From positions 1,054,001 through 1,118,000 of the forward strand of contig JAFBJZ010000323.1 in assembly GCA_016785225.1 (NCBI GenBank): 64,000 bases of DNA, given 5' to 3'. Below are positions 1 through 13,200 of the stretch, in pieces. Position numbers and translations under genes: made by a program. The stretch is from Psettodes erumei (lineage: Eukaryota; Chordata; Actinopteri; Pleuronectiformes; Psettodidae). The notes under the pieces are model-generated. The model did no database searches, was not told the DNA's origin, and saw nothing but the letters and a program-made list of their open reading frames with translations. The first letter of the stretch is position 1. The number at the start of each line of letters is the position of its first letter.

Positions 1-3000
1 CAGATGTACTATCACACTGCGCTTAATCAATTGAGTCCATAAAATACAGTATGGATATTTATATGGGAGGTTGATCAATCATTGTAACAAGTCAATGTGC
101 TCCCCCACACTGTGCTTTGTGTGTGTGTGTCAGAGAAAAGGAAAGGTTCTTGTTAGCTTTGATTAGCATCCATTGGCCTCCAGTCACTGCTGTTGCTCCT
201 GCTGTCGGGTTGCCTGTCAGTCAATCTGGTAATAGGCCAGTCACAAAAAAGCAGCACCAGTCAACTGACTGTCAATCATACATGAAGAGAAGACCAAAGA
301 AAAAAAAAGAAAATCGACTGACATTGAGGAAGACAAAATGCATGTGTGTGTCTGCACTTCTCCAAGGTTATTCAGGACAGGACACACATGTGCACAGTCA
401 GACACAGACTAGGAAACACATGTACGTGCTGGAAACAACGCATCTGACTCCGGCGTGTAAAGAGGAAGTGCAAAACAGTCTGGCTCCGTCTCAGCCCAGG
501 ATTTAAACTAAAGTGGCGTGTTTCCAGAATTACTGCAGGAGAATTACATTCCTTCTCTGTCAGCTAGAGTGTTGATCATAGTTACTAAATCTCTCCTACC
601 CGTGACCGTGTCTGTGTGTGTTCAAGGCTGCAGGATGATTTGTAGGAGAAGTCTTCACAGCACGTCTGAGAATTCCACTGTCTTATAAAAAATGGCCTGA
701 AGCGCAGAGTATATATTAGAATAATTGCAGCATAGCTGATGGTTTATGTCTCGTTAATGTACTGTACTTTTTTTGGCTTAAATACAAAGAGCAATTTAAA
801 AAGCACTGACTTGGAATAGACGATTTATGTACGGCTATTTTTGCCTTTCTTTCTCTGCCTCCTACCCTGGATGGTTCTCTGTGTTTATTCTTTATATTTC
901 TCTCTCTGACACTGCGCTTTTAAATTCACATCCCAGTTGAGGCTCTTATGTAAGTGAATTAGCTGGCAATGTAGCATTTCATTTTTCATCTGCAGTGTTG
1001 GTGATCGGAGACTAGCATGCTTATGTCATTGCTCTTCAGCAGAGGAAAAAGTTTTCAGACATGAAGTTGAATGCAGCTAATTCTGCATGAATCCACAAAC
1101 AATTCTTGCTTTCTTTACTTCTCTTTGCCTCTTGCACATTTAAATCTTTTAAAAACCTTCTTTGAAATAGCAAGGCATCTTAGTTATTCTTTTTCACCGA
1201 GACAAACTGACCTGATGTGCTCCTCCTCTCATAATGCTTTAAGTGCTATTACATAGTGATGCTTTAATTAGCGCAGATTTGTGTCTATGTGTGTGTGTGT
1301 ATGTGTGTGTGTGCTCATGCACTTAACGTGAGACATGAGAATACATTGTAGAGGTATTGCAGAAGGTCTCAAGGACACTTACAGAAGCACTTCTTAGAAT
1401 GTCACCCTTGAAACATATCCATCCATCAATCTATATTTTGGAGCATCAGAGGTTACATTGAATGTAACAGTGGCTATATCCAGGTTGAAGTGTTATCCTA
1501 TTCAGGTAGATAGATTGGTATTAAAGGTGGGCCATTTTCCATAGCTGTTTTCGTCCCAAGGCCAGACCGTTTGAGAAAAAAGCCATCTGCCAGTAAAAAG
1601 CCATTATCTCTTTCCCTCTGCAAAAAAGTGCCATCTCACTGCTTCAACTTCTCTTTCACCCCACTTTAAAGTGGAAGCAGGGCAGAATTTGTTAAATGAT
1701 TTTCAGTAAAAATATGAAGTAAACAAACTCTGACATAGAGAGAAATGTGTGCCAAAAAACATGCATGTTCGTCATGAATTGTTGGATTAAAGGAAACAAG
1801 GTGTAAAAAATAATTTTTTTAAAGTTGATACAGTGAACTAATAGTTGCCTATTTACAGCAGATGTAGAACAACATTAGCATTCATTTATATTTGTATTTT
1901 TAGTCTAGTTTAGCTTTATTTGGTGCTATTAAAATTGTAAAACTGCAGTCAGGCGATATTCCTGTGGATTTCTTACCCTTTCACATAGTGTGTTGCAAAC
2001 TTCATGTCAATTCTTTATTTTATGAAGAGGTAATAGCCAACCAAGTAGATCCGCAAGTAGATCTCTGTGCACTTTTTTAGCTTGTTATCTATTTCCAGGA
2101 AGCACCTTTCTGTGTTTACTTGGATTCAGAGAGAAGTGAAATAACTTATGTTCTAAGTCTCAGGCGCGAGAATAAAAACATCATTGAAAAATACCACATG
2201 GCTACTTTGCTTACTTTTTCTAGTGGAGTGAGTCTTCAATTTGTTAAATTACTGAACTGAAAAGGTTAACATTGATGTTTCAGCCCTCAAAAGGTTTTAA
2301 AGTGAAAAGCAAGATTAGTTCATCACGTAACAAAATATAGGTATGACATTATTCCAAATATAAGACTGTCATTGAGTTAACATGTAATGTCTTTTGAAGA
2401 AAGCTATAAACAATAGTCAATGTGTTACGGATCAGTTCTGGACCACAGGGTGCAGGAGACCAAAAGCCAAGGTTTTCAAGACTTTAATGTCGTCAAGCAA
2501 AAGATGTTAAAAAACAAAGTTTTTCAGGCAAACTAAGCACATGCAAGGGGTTGTTCGGCGCAATCATTTAGCAGCCTGCCGAAGTCTTCACCCAGTTTAT
2601 ATAGTGGCAGTGTGATCATTGGAGGGGGAGAGCAGACAGCAGCCAAACCGAACCATCGCACAATGTTGGCTCTGTGCATTTGTGCATGTGGATTTTTGAA
2701 AATTGAGAATTATTTGTGATGGAGGCCAGACGACAGCTGAGATGCTGCTGCTAATTTTTTGAACTCAGATGTAGGCAGGGCTGCTATCGTTTGATGGTGA
2801 TGTCACAGTACCTTCATTTGTCTGTGCAAAGCTGATTCATGGTTGGTAGACGGAACATGTGAGGGAGGGAAAGGACATGGGTGGGACATCACATATTAGT
2901 GTGTGTGTGTGTGTGTTTGTGAGTGTACGTGCATGTCTTCATCTGTGTTAGTTTGAGTGAGAACAAGTCTATTTTCAATATGGTAGTGTCATTTCAAGGC

Positions 3001-4807
3001 GTGGAAAACGTCAGAGGGCAAAACAGATTTTTAAATAAACTCATAGGATGAGTAATGAAGAAAGGGCCATAAAAGGCTCGCAACCATGAGCGCAGCCACC
3101 ACCAAGAACAAACGCTGTGAAGTATTTTCAGACTGGGACACAACATAAGCAGAGTTAATTTTGCTCTGGAGGCAGAGACTGTTAATGCATATTTAAGACA
3201 TGCACCATTTGGTGAGTCAAACAAAACAAGCCTGGGTCCCATATGGTTGAAACAAAAGAAACAATCTGGATAATACAGGTACTAATTTGGATCTTAGTCA
3301 CATGGGATGGAGTGGCCCTTTTCTTATTCCTCGTGGTAGTAACTTACATCCTATACCTTTTAAAATGCAGTTGTATGATCATCTCTGTTAAAACATAGGT
3401 GTTTGGCTTCAAGAGAGCTTAAGTATCCTCGTCTCAGAAAAAGAAACTGCAGTCACGTTTAAAAGCAGTTGCCAAGTCAACAAGAGGTTATGTCAAAAAT
3501 GTCAAATATCAAAAGAATCTTACATACGATCATCAATTCATAACAAGAAAAAGTGTATAAATAAAGAAGCACTGGGCATATATAGATAAAAAGTAGGTAT
3601 TGCAAGTGAGTGAACCTGATAATAGATGAGGCAACAACAGGGTTCTCAGAGTTGTGGATTTTACCGAGGGAGAGTGTGTGTGTGTGTGTAGTGTACTGGT
3701 GTATGCACCAGTGATAAAAAGAGAATTTGTGGAGTGCAGACAGGTTGTCAGCCCCCCCTCCGCCAATATCGCTGTGAGACCTGTGTGCCTGTGTTATTGA
3801 TGACTTCAATTAGAGACTGAATCGCCCCGAGAAGGCGCTTTCACCCTGCCTTTACCCTTACCTGTTTATTATTTCTCCACATCATTTTTTCTCCTGGGTA
3901 ATATAACCCTCAGGTTACTCTGTGTGCTGAGATAAATGTAAAATGTTGCTGAGGTGGCAGAAAATAGCCAGACATGGATTTGGCTGAAAGGGCTGTGAGG
4001 AAAAAAAAGTACACAATAACAAAGGATATTCAATTACTTTTCATGATTGTTAGTTTTGACTATTTGCTATATTAATTTGCTTTTTTTTAAATGAAATGAT
4101 TAATAAAATCAGTTTATTACCCAATCATGAATTGATCATCAGTTGCAGCTGAAGAATGGTTCCAACTGGACTGATGCTGCAGTGATCAGGGAGCTTAGCA
4201 GAGGTTGAAAGGATATAGCTGACAGGGATTCAGAGATACAGCTGGAGGTGAAAGATGAACTGAAGCACATGCTGCTTTCCCACGCCCCTCCCTATTTACT
4301 GCCAACACACGTGCATCTTTCTCTTTCCTCGCACGCACACGCACGCACAACTACAGCCTCACACAGTTTCTGTATGGGTGACTTGCTGTTCATTTTGATG
4401 CACAGTTGCAGTATCACTGGTCCACTGACGGTGAAAAGTGGGTCACTTGAGGGTCTTGTCCCATTTTTTGGGGGCGAGCTATTATTTGTTCTCACTCGAG
4501 TGTGGCGAGGCCCCGTCGCCCTTTGTCTCACTTCTCAATGGATAATGCTTTCTCACTCTCTCTGCCTCTCTGCCTCTCTCTCTCGCTCCTTCGTTCTGTC
4601 CGTCCTTGACCACTGGTTGACTCAGTATTGCCTCAGGCTCATTGCCAAGGGTTCACGACTCCATAATAAAAAGGTTACTTACTTTGGCTGGTGCAGCTGA
4701 AGAGGGTGTGAGATGTTGGTGCACTGACAATGGTGTGGCAACTTGTACGTGAGCCATCGTCACTTCACATGAGTTTAATCTAGTAATATGAGGTGAAATA
4801 TTATACA

Positions 4808-5150
4808 CAATGAGTGGCCTCTTAATTTGGTTCTTCTGTAGGGTCTAATGCACTCCAATACAACTGTTCAGACGTAGCTGTTGTAGAGATGTTAATTAAA
4901 TTATATCTCTAGCACTCAGGTCATAGATAGTTATGTGTTGTACTTGTCTTGTCAGTCGAGTGGGAAAAAATTGGAAACACCTGTCAGTTTAATGTAGCCC
5001 AGTACACCACACCTTTAACTATGACCTCCGTCATATACAGCTAATTCAGCTTGCACTGTATCAATACAAACTGAACAACATGAGCTCTGGAAATGTGCTC
5101 TTCTGCTGATATGCAATAGTATGTGTACTTAATAAAGTGGCCACTGATTG
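4808..5150. mobile_element. Non-autonomous transposon-like element (MITE-type) with imperfect terminal inverted repeats
   Basis: Left end caatgagtggcct and right end ggccactgattg are imperfect inverted copies. The right end reads TTAATAAAGTGGCCACTG, which I recognise as the end of a very common teleost repeat. Length about 343 bp, no coding capacity. Degenerate, so old. The family name is not assigned. Confidence 0.6.
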
Positions 5151-5801
5151 CATAATAGTGGTTCCATAAAAAAATGTATAAACAAGTATATTGAATGCAG
5201 AACTTGTACTTGTATGAACATTTCCATGCAGTGGCGCTCTGAGAATATGTCTGTAACCACTGGAAACTGTCTATGCATGTTTGATGAGAAAGACATGTAA
5301 CCCAAACGCAATTACTGATCTGGTAGTGTTAATGTCAATGTTAAGTGTTAATTAGGAAATGTGTTGAATGCTGTGTGCATAAATGGAATTTGTGTAAAAG
5401 TTATTTTATTTTACATCAAATGTCAGAAGCAACTGCAGCTGCACAGTAGTAACTGCATGTGTTGTCGTCTCGCCCGGTATGTCAAAATAAGTCCCAGTTT
5501 AATTGATTGATAAAACTGATGCCTGTGTAGAGAACTGCTCGGATGAAAACTATCATGGTTTAATGATTTGGTTTGGTTTAACTCCCCCCCCTCCTTTTCC
5601 CTGCTGTGGAGTAGTGGAAATTGTTGTTCTTAGCTGCTCTTTGCAGCACTCTCAGACAGAAGTGTTACTCACAAAACCACAAGTATAAATACTGCATGTC
5701 CTTACACTTCTGTCACTAATTTGGGGTAATTGTTTCCATGCACACAGTTTGAACAACTGCTGCGCTCCTGCATGTATCTTCTCACAGCCTGTCTGAAGAA
5801 T

Positions 5802-5802
5802 C

Positions 5803-5846
<44 letters not shown>

Positions 5847-5871
5847 GCACACACACACACACACACACACT
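5802..5871. repeat. (AC)n microsatellite, about 70 bp
   Basis: Nearly pure AC dinucleotide with three G interruptions; the longest AC array in the window. Confidence 0.95.
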
Positions 5872-7109
5872 CATTCTACCCCCACAGTCTCACATTCTGT
5901 GTGCAAGATGTGGGTCAGACACTTCATCTCATGCACTGACTGTCCCCTGGCCTCGGTATCCCAGTGATAAGCGCAACAGTAGCAACATGTTATAGGTTTT
6001 TGTTTATTGTTGGTCAGACAGGTCTCCTGTAATGCCTTGAGAAGGTTGCTAATGTTGGCACATCGTGTCATCATTGTAGGAGAATATGTACAAGTTACAC
6101 AAAACCTTTTTTGTTTTGTAGTTTTTGGGGGGGTTTTGTATCGTGAAATATTCATTTGCAGCAAAGATGGAATGGTCTGTCTGCCTTTGTGTCCTTCTGC
6201 ATCCATATGTCTGCTGTGTCTTCCTTATGCAATGTCCAGTTGAGAGCCCTGTACTTTTTGTGACTTTGTGTCTCGTGATAAAGGTGTGTGTCTGCATTCA
6301 TTATGTGTATGTGTTTCTCTTTGTTAAAAGCTGCAACAAAGGCTCGTCCACAAGTGGTCACTTTGTATTGTGGTATTGATTCGGATCAAACAGTGTCTGT
6401 GAGCAATCTTGAGACAATATATAACAACTGTGTAAAATAAACACCAAACTTGATCCTGAAACAAAACCCCGACAAAGACAGAAAGTCGACAAGAGCTTCA
6501 TGAGACATGAAAATAATCTTCCCCCCTAAACAGTTCAACACTCAAATCAAATCTGTTTTTTGTGGCTGGGGTTGTGCTCCTTGTGTATGTGTGTTTGTGT
6601 GTGTGTGTAGGAGTAATATTAACTCAGCCACAGTATGTCTTATGACTCATTGTATCTGTCTGGTGAGGGTTTATATTATTCGCTCCATCAGAGGGTAACA
6701 ACATGGTCATACCAACTACATGGAAGCTGCTGTTTACGACTTGGATATTTTTTTATTGTTCACATATATTTTCAGATTGATTGAAAAACAGCAACAGGTT
6801 TGTAAGGAATGAGACTGTCTCTCACAAGCTGACCTTCAGTATACTGTGAATGTCTCAAATCCAGTGCTGATTTTTAGATTTCTCATCTCCTTCCTCTCTC
6901 CATCAGTCAGACGCTCGGGTGGGCAGATTAGTAGAGCGCATGATGCCCACAGGGGAATAGTTGCGTTTGTGGCTCTGCAGAGTTGAGCTGAGGACCTTTG
7001 GGAGACTTACGCTTTAATTTGATATTATGTTCTTGAGATCGCAGATCTGTTTCAAACCAATTCATGATTTATTTCGATTGCCTGCTCTATTGTTTCTCGC
7101 TCAGCCTTT

Positions 7110-7125
7110 TGAGTCAAATGACTCA
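7110..7125. promoter_or_regulatory. Paired inverted AP-1 sites
   Basis: TGAGTCA, two bases, TGACTCA: two full AP-1/TRE heptamers as an inverted pair in bcr intron 1. Sequence match only. Confidence 0.35.
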
Positions 7126-8830
7126 CTTGGCAAAACAACATGGCTGAAAAATATTCCTTCTCTGTGCATTTAAATTAATGATGCATGTGCTCTGTTTGAG
7201 ACTTGCTGTGCCGGTTTTGATGGTGTCCATCCAACTCTTGAGTGAGCTCTGATGGCGGGTTTGGTCAGAAAGGCCATAATGTCTAAGCTGAGCAAAAGTC
7301 CAAAGAAAAGGAGCAGGGTCTGTAATAAAAGCAGTGAATTTGCTCTTGTTATAGTAACATTTGAAGTTTTAGACAAAATAAAGATGTGATGAATCAGAGA
7401 CTCTATTAGGTTTTCTTTTTACTTTTGGCCTCATGCAGAGAAGACAGGCTAAAAATGCTGTAATGGTGTTGTGTCCTCTTCTCTCCTCCACTCAGCAGTT
7501 TCCACTGTGTTTGCGTATCTTATTTGTTTACCCTTGTGCATCAGCCCGTGTCGATGAGTGACCATGTTCATGCTTGCCCTTTGTGTTGTGTCATGCCTAT
7601 ACTGTGTGCTTACAGTTTGAATTTGTGTCTGCGTGTTTGGAGATCTTTGCAGTATCGTATGAAAGGTGCCGCAGGAATAAAGATTGAAGGAACCTATGAA
7701 AGGTGAAGAGATAGAGTCTTAAGGTTTCAATACTAAAAACTGTCATATCACCATGCCGGTGAACTATTTCAAATTCCTAAACTGCATACAAATGACATTA
7801 TATCAACACCCATCCGTCCATCCAGCCATATGTTCAACCATCCGTCCATCCATTCCTCGTGTGTAAACCAGTCATTTTCCCCTCAGCATCCTCTCGCTCC
7901 AATGCTGCTGAAAACAACATGAGATTGAGCCGAGTCCAGCTTCTCTTTAATACACAGGCGGCCAGTCTAGTGAAAATGATGCGATGCCGTGCCTTGGTTG
8001 CGTAATGACTTTTCCATCATCATTGTTCTCGTCGCCATCATCATTCACTGTCAGCTGCACGCTCACATGCAGAACACACACACATACAACAGATATGCAG
8101 GAAACCCTATACTTGGAATATGTCTCAATTAATACTTTGTGTGTAATTAAGTTTCTTTTTTGTCCTCTATTTATGCACTACGCTATTTTTTTCTCATGGA
8201 AACATGGAACAGGTTTGGCGTTTCAACTGAAAATTACATTTTAGCATGATCGCTCATAGAACATTTTTGCAATAGTGAGTTTAAACACAAAAACCCCTTT
8301 AAAACCAATGTTAATGTGATCATTAATTCTATATGAGCATCATTAATATGTGATCTGTAAGTGCAGAAGGGCAAAGCCAGGATTAAGTGCGAGGTGTTAC
8401 TTCACACAGTGCCCTTTTGCATTGGAATGTGATCAGATCTGGCAGACACCTCCAGAGTGTGTCTGGCTCCCATTATCAACAGGAATCTCAGCCTGGTTCA
8501 GCTCAAAGTAAATGCCGGAACCTTGGGTGTGTTTACATGGGTGACAAATGAACACAAGCTTGTTGCTGCATCACACCTCTGCATGCGTAGATCAAGTACC
8601 AGATCCACCCAGTTCACAGTTCATAAGTAAAAATGAATGCAGTTAACAGCCGTTCAATGAATCCTGCCTTCATGAATGTTAAATTTCACATTTGAGTTTG
8701 AATCTCTGTGGTGTTTGGATCCAAGCAGGAGGACAATGGGGATTTAGTTAAGAAGCAACATTTTCAGTCCACTTTATTACATTGTTGGACTGCACAACAT
8801 GGGAGCCTGTATACATTGCATACATGTACT

Positions 8831-8856
8831 ACACACACACACACACACACATACAC
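8831..8856. repeat. (AC)n microsatellite
   Basis: Pure AC for 20 bp, then one T interruption. Confidence 0.9.
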
Positions 8857-9341
8857 AGTGAGCAATTCATCATCAGATGACAAAAAACGACTCCTTTGTT
8901 CTTCCACCGTACTTCCCTGTGTGCTGGCTTTTTTGGGTCATGTGGAGTTTAATGTTTCTCTGTGCTTGTGTGTGTGTGTGTGTTGATGATGAAGTTGGCA
9001 TTTGAAAAATATGCACATGTGGCCTGTGTTTGTGTGCATGTATGTGTGAGTATGGAGTACAGCTGCTCGCAAATGCATCTCAGATTTAATGGATGGCATT
9101 CATGTGTCCTTGTGGTGCATATGAGGTCATGTTTGCATAGGCACGCGTGTGCCTGTGCCTGAGTGTGTGTGTGTGTGTGTCTCACTCGCCTTGTCCTTGG
9201 TATGTAATAAGCATGTGGGACTGCGGCTCTTTGCACATCTGTCTGGTGGCCAAGAAACCGTGCAGTGCTGCTGTGCACCATTTCCACCACCAGCTGCCCC
9301 ACCCCCCACCTGCTCTGGCCCCCCAGTCACTTTATACAAAA

Positions 9342-9364
9342 ACACACACACACACACACACACA
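9342..9364. repeat. (AC)n microsatellite
   Basis: Pure AC run. A GT run at 9162-9180 lies 160 bp upstream. Confidence 0.9.
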
Positions 9365-10130
9365 TACATCAAAGGAGGTCATTTCCACACAATCTGAGGC
9401 GCCAGGGGAAATCTGCCTTTGTCTGAATGAGTACATATACTTTCCTCATGTTCCCCCTCACTCTGACACTCCTCCAGAAACCATCACTGTGCAAGAAGAG
9501 CAGCGGGATGCAAAGGAAATGTTTCTTTCGGTTCCTCAGGCATCCATGCTGACATTTTACTTCACTATGCTCAGCAGCAGACTTTCATTCAGGGACCTGG
9601 GTTCTAATGCCCTTGACTAGTCAAATTTTGATAGAAAATAGTTTCCAGAGTCGTCTGCTACTTCTGTGATTCAACGTTATTTTATTTTCTTCCTTCAAAA
9701 GAAACATGCTCCTCTAGTTTATCATTCCTATTCTTGGATAAATTGAAGTATAAAGGATTGACTACACCACCAATGCAACAGTTAGTAGTACTTGTAGTCC
9801 CCATGAAGGATACCTGTTGTGACAATGCGCATAATACATCATTGTAATTGCTTCTCCCTTATCTAGGATACAGCCACACTGTCTTTTGTCATCTTTCTTT
9901 CCTTTTGAGCTTCAGTCTCTGCTGGAAAAATGTACCTGTTCCTTCCCAGTATGTCTAACCCCTGATGGTCTCAAGCCTGAATGCTGCGCAGAATGGTAAT
10001 ACCAAGCACATAACGGTGTCACTAATCCTGGCTATGCAAATGATGTACACCACATGGCACACATGGTTGAGCACAGCTCTTGTGTGTTATTTTAGCAGCT
10101 TATCTTAAAGTAAGTGCTTGTTGTTTTTTT

Positions 10131-10153
10131 TGTTGTTGTTGTTGTTGTTGTTT
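10131..10153. repeat. (GTT)n microsatellite
   Basis: Seven consecutive TTG units following a T-rich stretch. Confidence 0.9.
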
Positions 10154-11288
10154 TCTTTGCATTACACGAGTCAGAAAGCTTCCTATAGCAGAGCACAACC
10201 AATACTGGCTTTGCAATTGCCTGTAGGAATTGAAGCTTTAAAACTGCTTACATGCTCCGCTGCCCTCTCATAATGCACTGTGGCTAAATGACATACGTGG
10301 GCGTACACTCATACGTACAGCACAGGCGGCTCAACATCCTGTGGTGCCATGCTCTGCCCTGCTTGCAGTGTCTTGTTACATAAGCAGGCTAACAGTACCC
10401 TAGTTGGCACCGCAGCATCAGCCATCACCCCGGGAGAGTGGGGGCAAAGGAGAGTAATGAGGTGATTAGCAGAAAGATGTGAGATGTGAAATGAGAAACG
10501 TGGAGAAGGGATTTAAAAGGTAAACGAGAGCGAGAGAGAAGAGAGTGGAGTTAGTTAAAGGAGAGAACATGGCCTCCTCCCCTGAGTGGGATGTTTTTGT
10601 AGCATGCATTTTCACAGCTTTGACTGACAGTCAGCTGTGCTTGTGGCCATGTTTGTAGTTTTCAGTGACAGCTTGAAGCCTTGATCTTGCGCCGCAAAAA
10701 GGTCTACTCCTGAATCTCTCAATTACCATCCAGCTGAGAAACACAGAAAAGGCATTAATCCTCCCATCCGTGTCTTGCATGCACCCCAGGCCTGTCGGAG
10801 TGTTTCCTTTCTAAACGCATTCTTTTAACCCAAATTGAATATATCATTCCTCCCTCGAGGCGCCAGAGAAGAAAGACTCTAATTCACACTGCCTCCCTCG
10901 CTGTCTCTCTCCAAGTAGTTAATGCTTCTGAGAGGCTTCTACCTCATCTCATCTGTCTTCTCTGTTTTTCTCTCACAGAACTTTCTTTTAAATCCTGTTC
11001 TTTTTTTACCTGCCAGACTTGTTCATTACCCCCCCACACACACATACACACACACACAAAGATCAAATTGAATATTTTTAAATTGTCATTCAACAACTAT
11101 CAGAAAATACTACAATACTAATCCCTCACCGACTAAAATTAAGATTTTGAGGAGAGTGGTAGACGTCCACTCCATCCCCAGCAGAAATTGATGCCCTTGT
11201 ATGTTTCATACTCTTTGTTTCACTGCGTATGTGTTACCCAAGATTCTCTGCAGCATTTGATGGATAAAAAAATTATAGTAAGTAATTT

Positions 11289-11312
11289 AAGTAAGTAAGT
11301 AAGTAAGTAAGT
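11289..11312. repeat. (TAAG)n microsatellite
   Basis: Six tandem TAAG units. An (ATGG)n run follows at 11447-11464. Confidence 0.9.
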
Positions 11313-11893
11313 TATTCCCATGGTGCCTCTTTCTCACATACATCTGAACTGTGTTCAAAGAATAATTTCTGGTTGAGCAATGCAACTCTATTTTAATCAT
11401 GTATAGCAATTCATTTAGGGGTATGCTAATCTCTTGATTACATGACATGGATGGATGGATGGATGCCTGCTGGTCAGATGGACTGAGGGAAACTGAGGCT
11501 CTCTCAGTCTCACCTCTCTGAGAAATCTCCTGCTGCAGTGCTAAGTGAGCATTTTCAGGGCTTTTTTCCCCAAGAGTATGCACTTGCATTTCTGCTTTTA
11601 TTACATAACACACTGTACCATTCTAGTGCAGTGTTCCTTATGTATTTTTTAAAGCTGCCATGCATATATGCATGCATGTCATGGAGCTGCATGTGCTTTG
11701 CTTCCATTTGTCCAAGCGTGTGCTTGGCTGCATGTGAATTTGTTTGCCTGTTTTTGGATGTATTTCCTAAGTTAGTTTGTGTCTATGTGTAGGCTTTAAA
11801 TGTCACTGTGAAACCAGGCTGGTATGGGTCATGTCCTTGTGGCAGAGCCATTGAGAACAGTGAGCCTGTATGCGTTTCCAGAGGGAACCAGAT

Positions 11894-11896
<3 letters not shown>

Positions 11897-11948
<52 letters not shown>

Positions 11949-11951
11949 ACA
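11897..11951. repeat. (AC)n microsatellite
   Basis: About 22 AC units, one A interruption, then a short AC tail. Confidence 0.95.
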
Positions 11952-12507
11952 CTCACAGGTCTATCCAGAGCTTCCTGTGTGCCTCTGCTAGGTCCTGTTA
12001 CCAAGGAGACCAGGCCTGGGCTGTAGGCATCCAATAAATACCTGGCAGGACTTGGGAGTGTGAGGGGTGGGGAGGAGGTTGCTTTTCATTCAAACTGTTT
12101 ATCATATCACAATGCAGTGGTAAAAAGGCAACAAATACGCTGCAGTTGGCCTGGCCATTGTTGGTCTTAACATCACAAGCATCAAAGAGCAAACCGGCTC
12201 CTCATGACTTAGTCCCAGAGGAGACTAAGTGTGGTGAGCTGAGTCTGTAACCTTCAAGAGACAGCAGGGCCCAGACAGCCAGAGGAATAGAGATAATTGA
12301 AATGACTGTCTGCATAGGCACTGACTCATTTTTTTCATCTCCCTAATTATTCAGTGTCCCCATTTTCTGATAATGTGCCCGCATGTTCACATGACAAGAG
12401 AAAGGCTTAGAGCCTACTATATGTTTATGAAAGTGCAGATAGGTTCTAGTATCTCAGGAGCATGTATTTGATCAGGTGTCATTTGTGGGGGAGAGGTATG
12501 TATGGCT

Positions 12508-12510
<3 letters not shown>

Positions 12511-12546
<36 letters not shown>
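12511..12546. repeat. (GT)n microsatellite
   Basis: Eighteen pure GT units. Confidence 0.95.
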
Positions 12547-12548
<2 letters not shown>

Positions 12549-12963
12549 GCTTTAGAGCCATTATGGGAATATGTGAGTGCTGGGTTCAGGTAATTGATGC
12601 TGGGACGCTTGAAACTGGCAGACAGTCAGACTGGCCTAGTGCCAGTGTAAAGAGGGGGGAGGAGAGAAATGAGGAGGAGGAGGAGAAGAAGATTAGAGAA
12701 GAACAGATACAGGCCACAGCAATTCCATGGCAACCGGCTTGGGTGAGAAGAGCATTAAAATGATGCTAAGATGACGTCTCACCTTACGGTAGAACGCAGT
12801 CTTACATTGTTTGCACTGTTTGCTAATTTGAACAAAAATATAACCATTCATCAGTTATTCACCTGAGAACTGATTGTATTTCTTAAGGAGCATGAATAAA
12901 AGCCTCTTCTGTATCTTGACAGGTTACCTAATCAGAAATGAAATGCTCTTCCTGTTGGCAGTG

Positions 12964-12977
12964 GTAACCTAGGCAAC
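12964..12977. promoter_or_regulatory. RFX X-box site
   Basis: GTAACC, TA, GGCAAC: both halves match the X-box consensus GTNRCC-N(0-3)-RGYAAC. It lies about 60 bp before a CpG-rich block (13030-13200). Confidence 0.4.
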
Positions 12978-13029
12978 AGTTCCCCTGGAGACGAGCTTTG
13001 GCAAATCTCTACGGCCTGTTTAGCAAAGT

Positions 13030-13200
13030 CCTAACGCGTGTCCCCGAACAGCTCCAGCATAAAGCAGCGGTTTATTGCCCTGAGCAGCGATGATGCTGCA
13101 GCTCGTGTTTGACCAGAGATTAGTCAGATCGGGGCCCTTTGTGCTCGCTCTGCTGTTTGGCGGTGATAAGCGCCGCTGCAGGCCGTAATGTCTGAGCCGG
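13030..13200. promoter_or_regulatory. CpG-rich block in bcr intron 1
   Basis: About 13 CpG in 170 bp against CpG-poor surroundings. Could be an enhancer or alternative promoter. No first exon is obvious. Confidence 0.35.

Noticed and set aside
2426..2700. Possible LTR-retrotransposon fragment
   Set aside because: It has a vaguely repeat-like feel, but I could find neither paired LTRs nor coding remnants, so no call is made.
2994..3242. Minus-strand 82-codon frame resembling a LINE remnant
   Set aside because: No reverse-transcriptase or endonuclease motif is visible; too short to support.
9147..9620. Open frame of 157 codons in intron 1
   Set aside because: Runs through GT and AC microsatellites, giving Cys/Val and Thr/His repeats typical of chance translation.
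12204..12235. Small hairpin (CTTAGTC / GACTAAG) as a microRNA precursor
   Set aside because: Only a 7 bp stem with an irregular extension; far too short for a microRNA hairpin.
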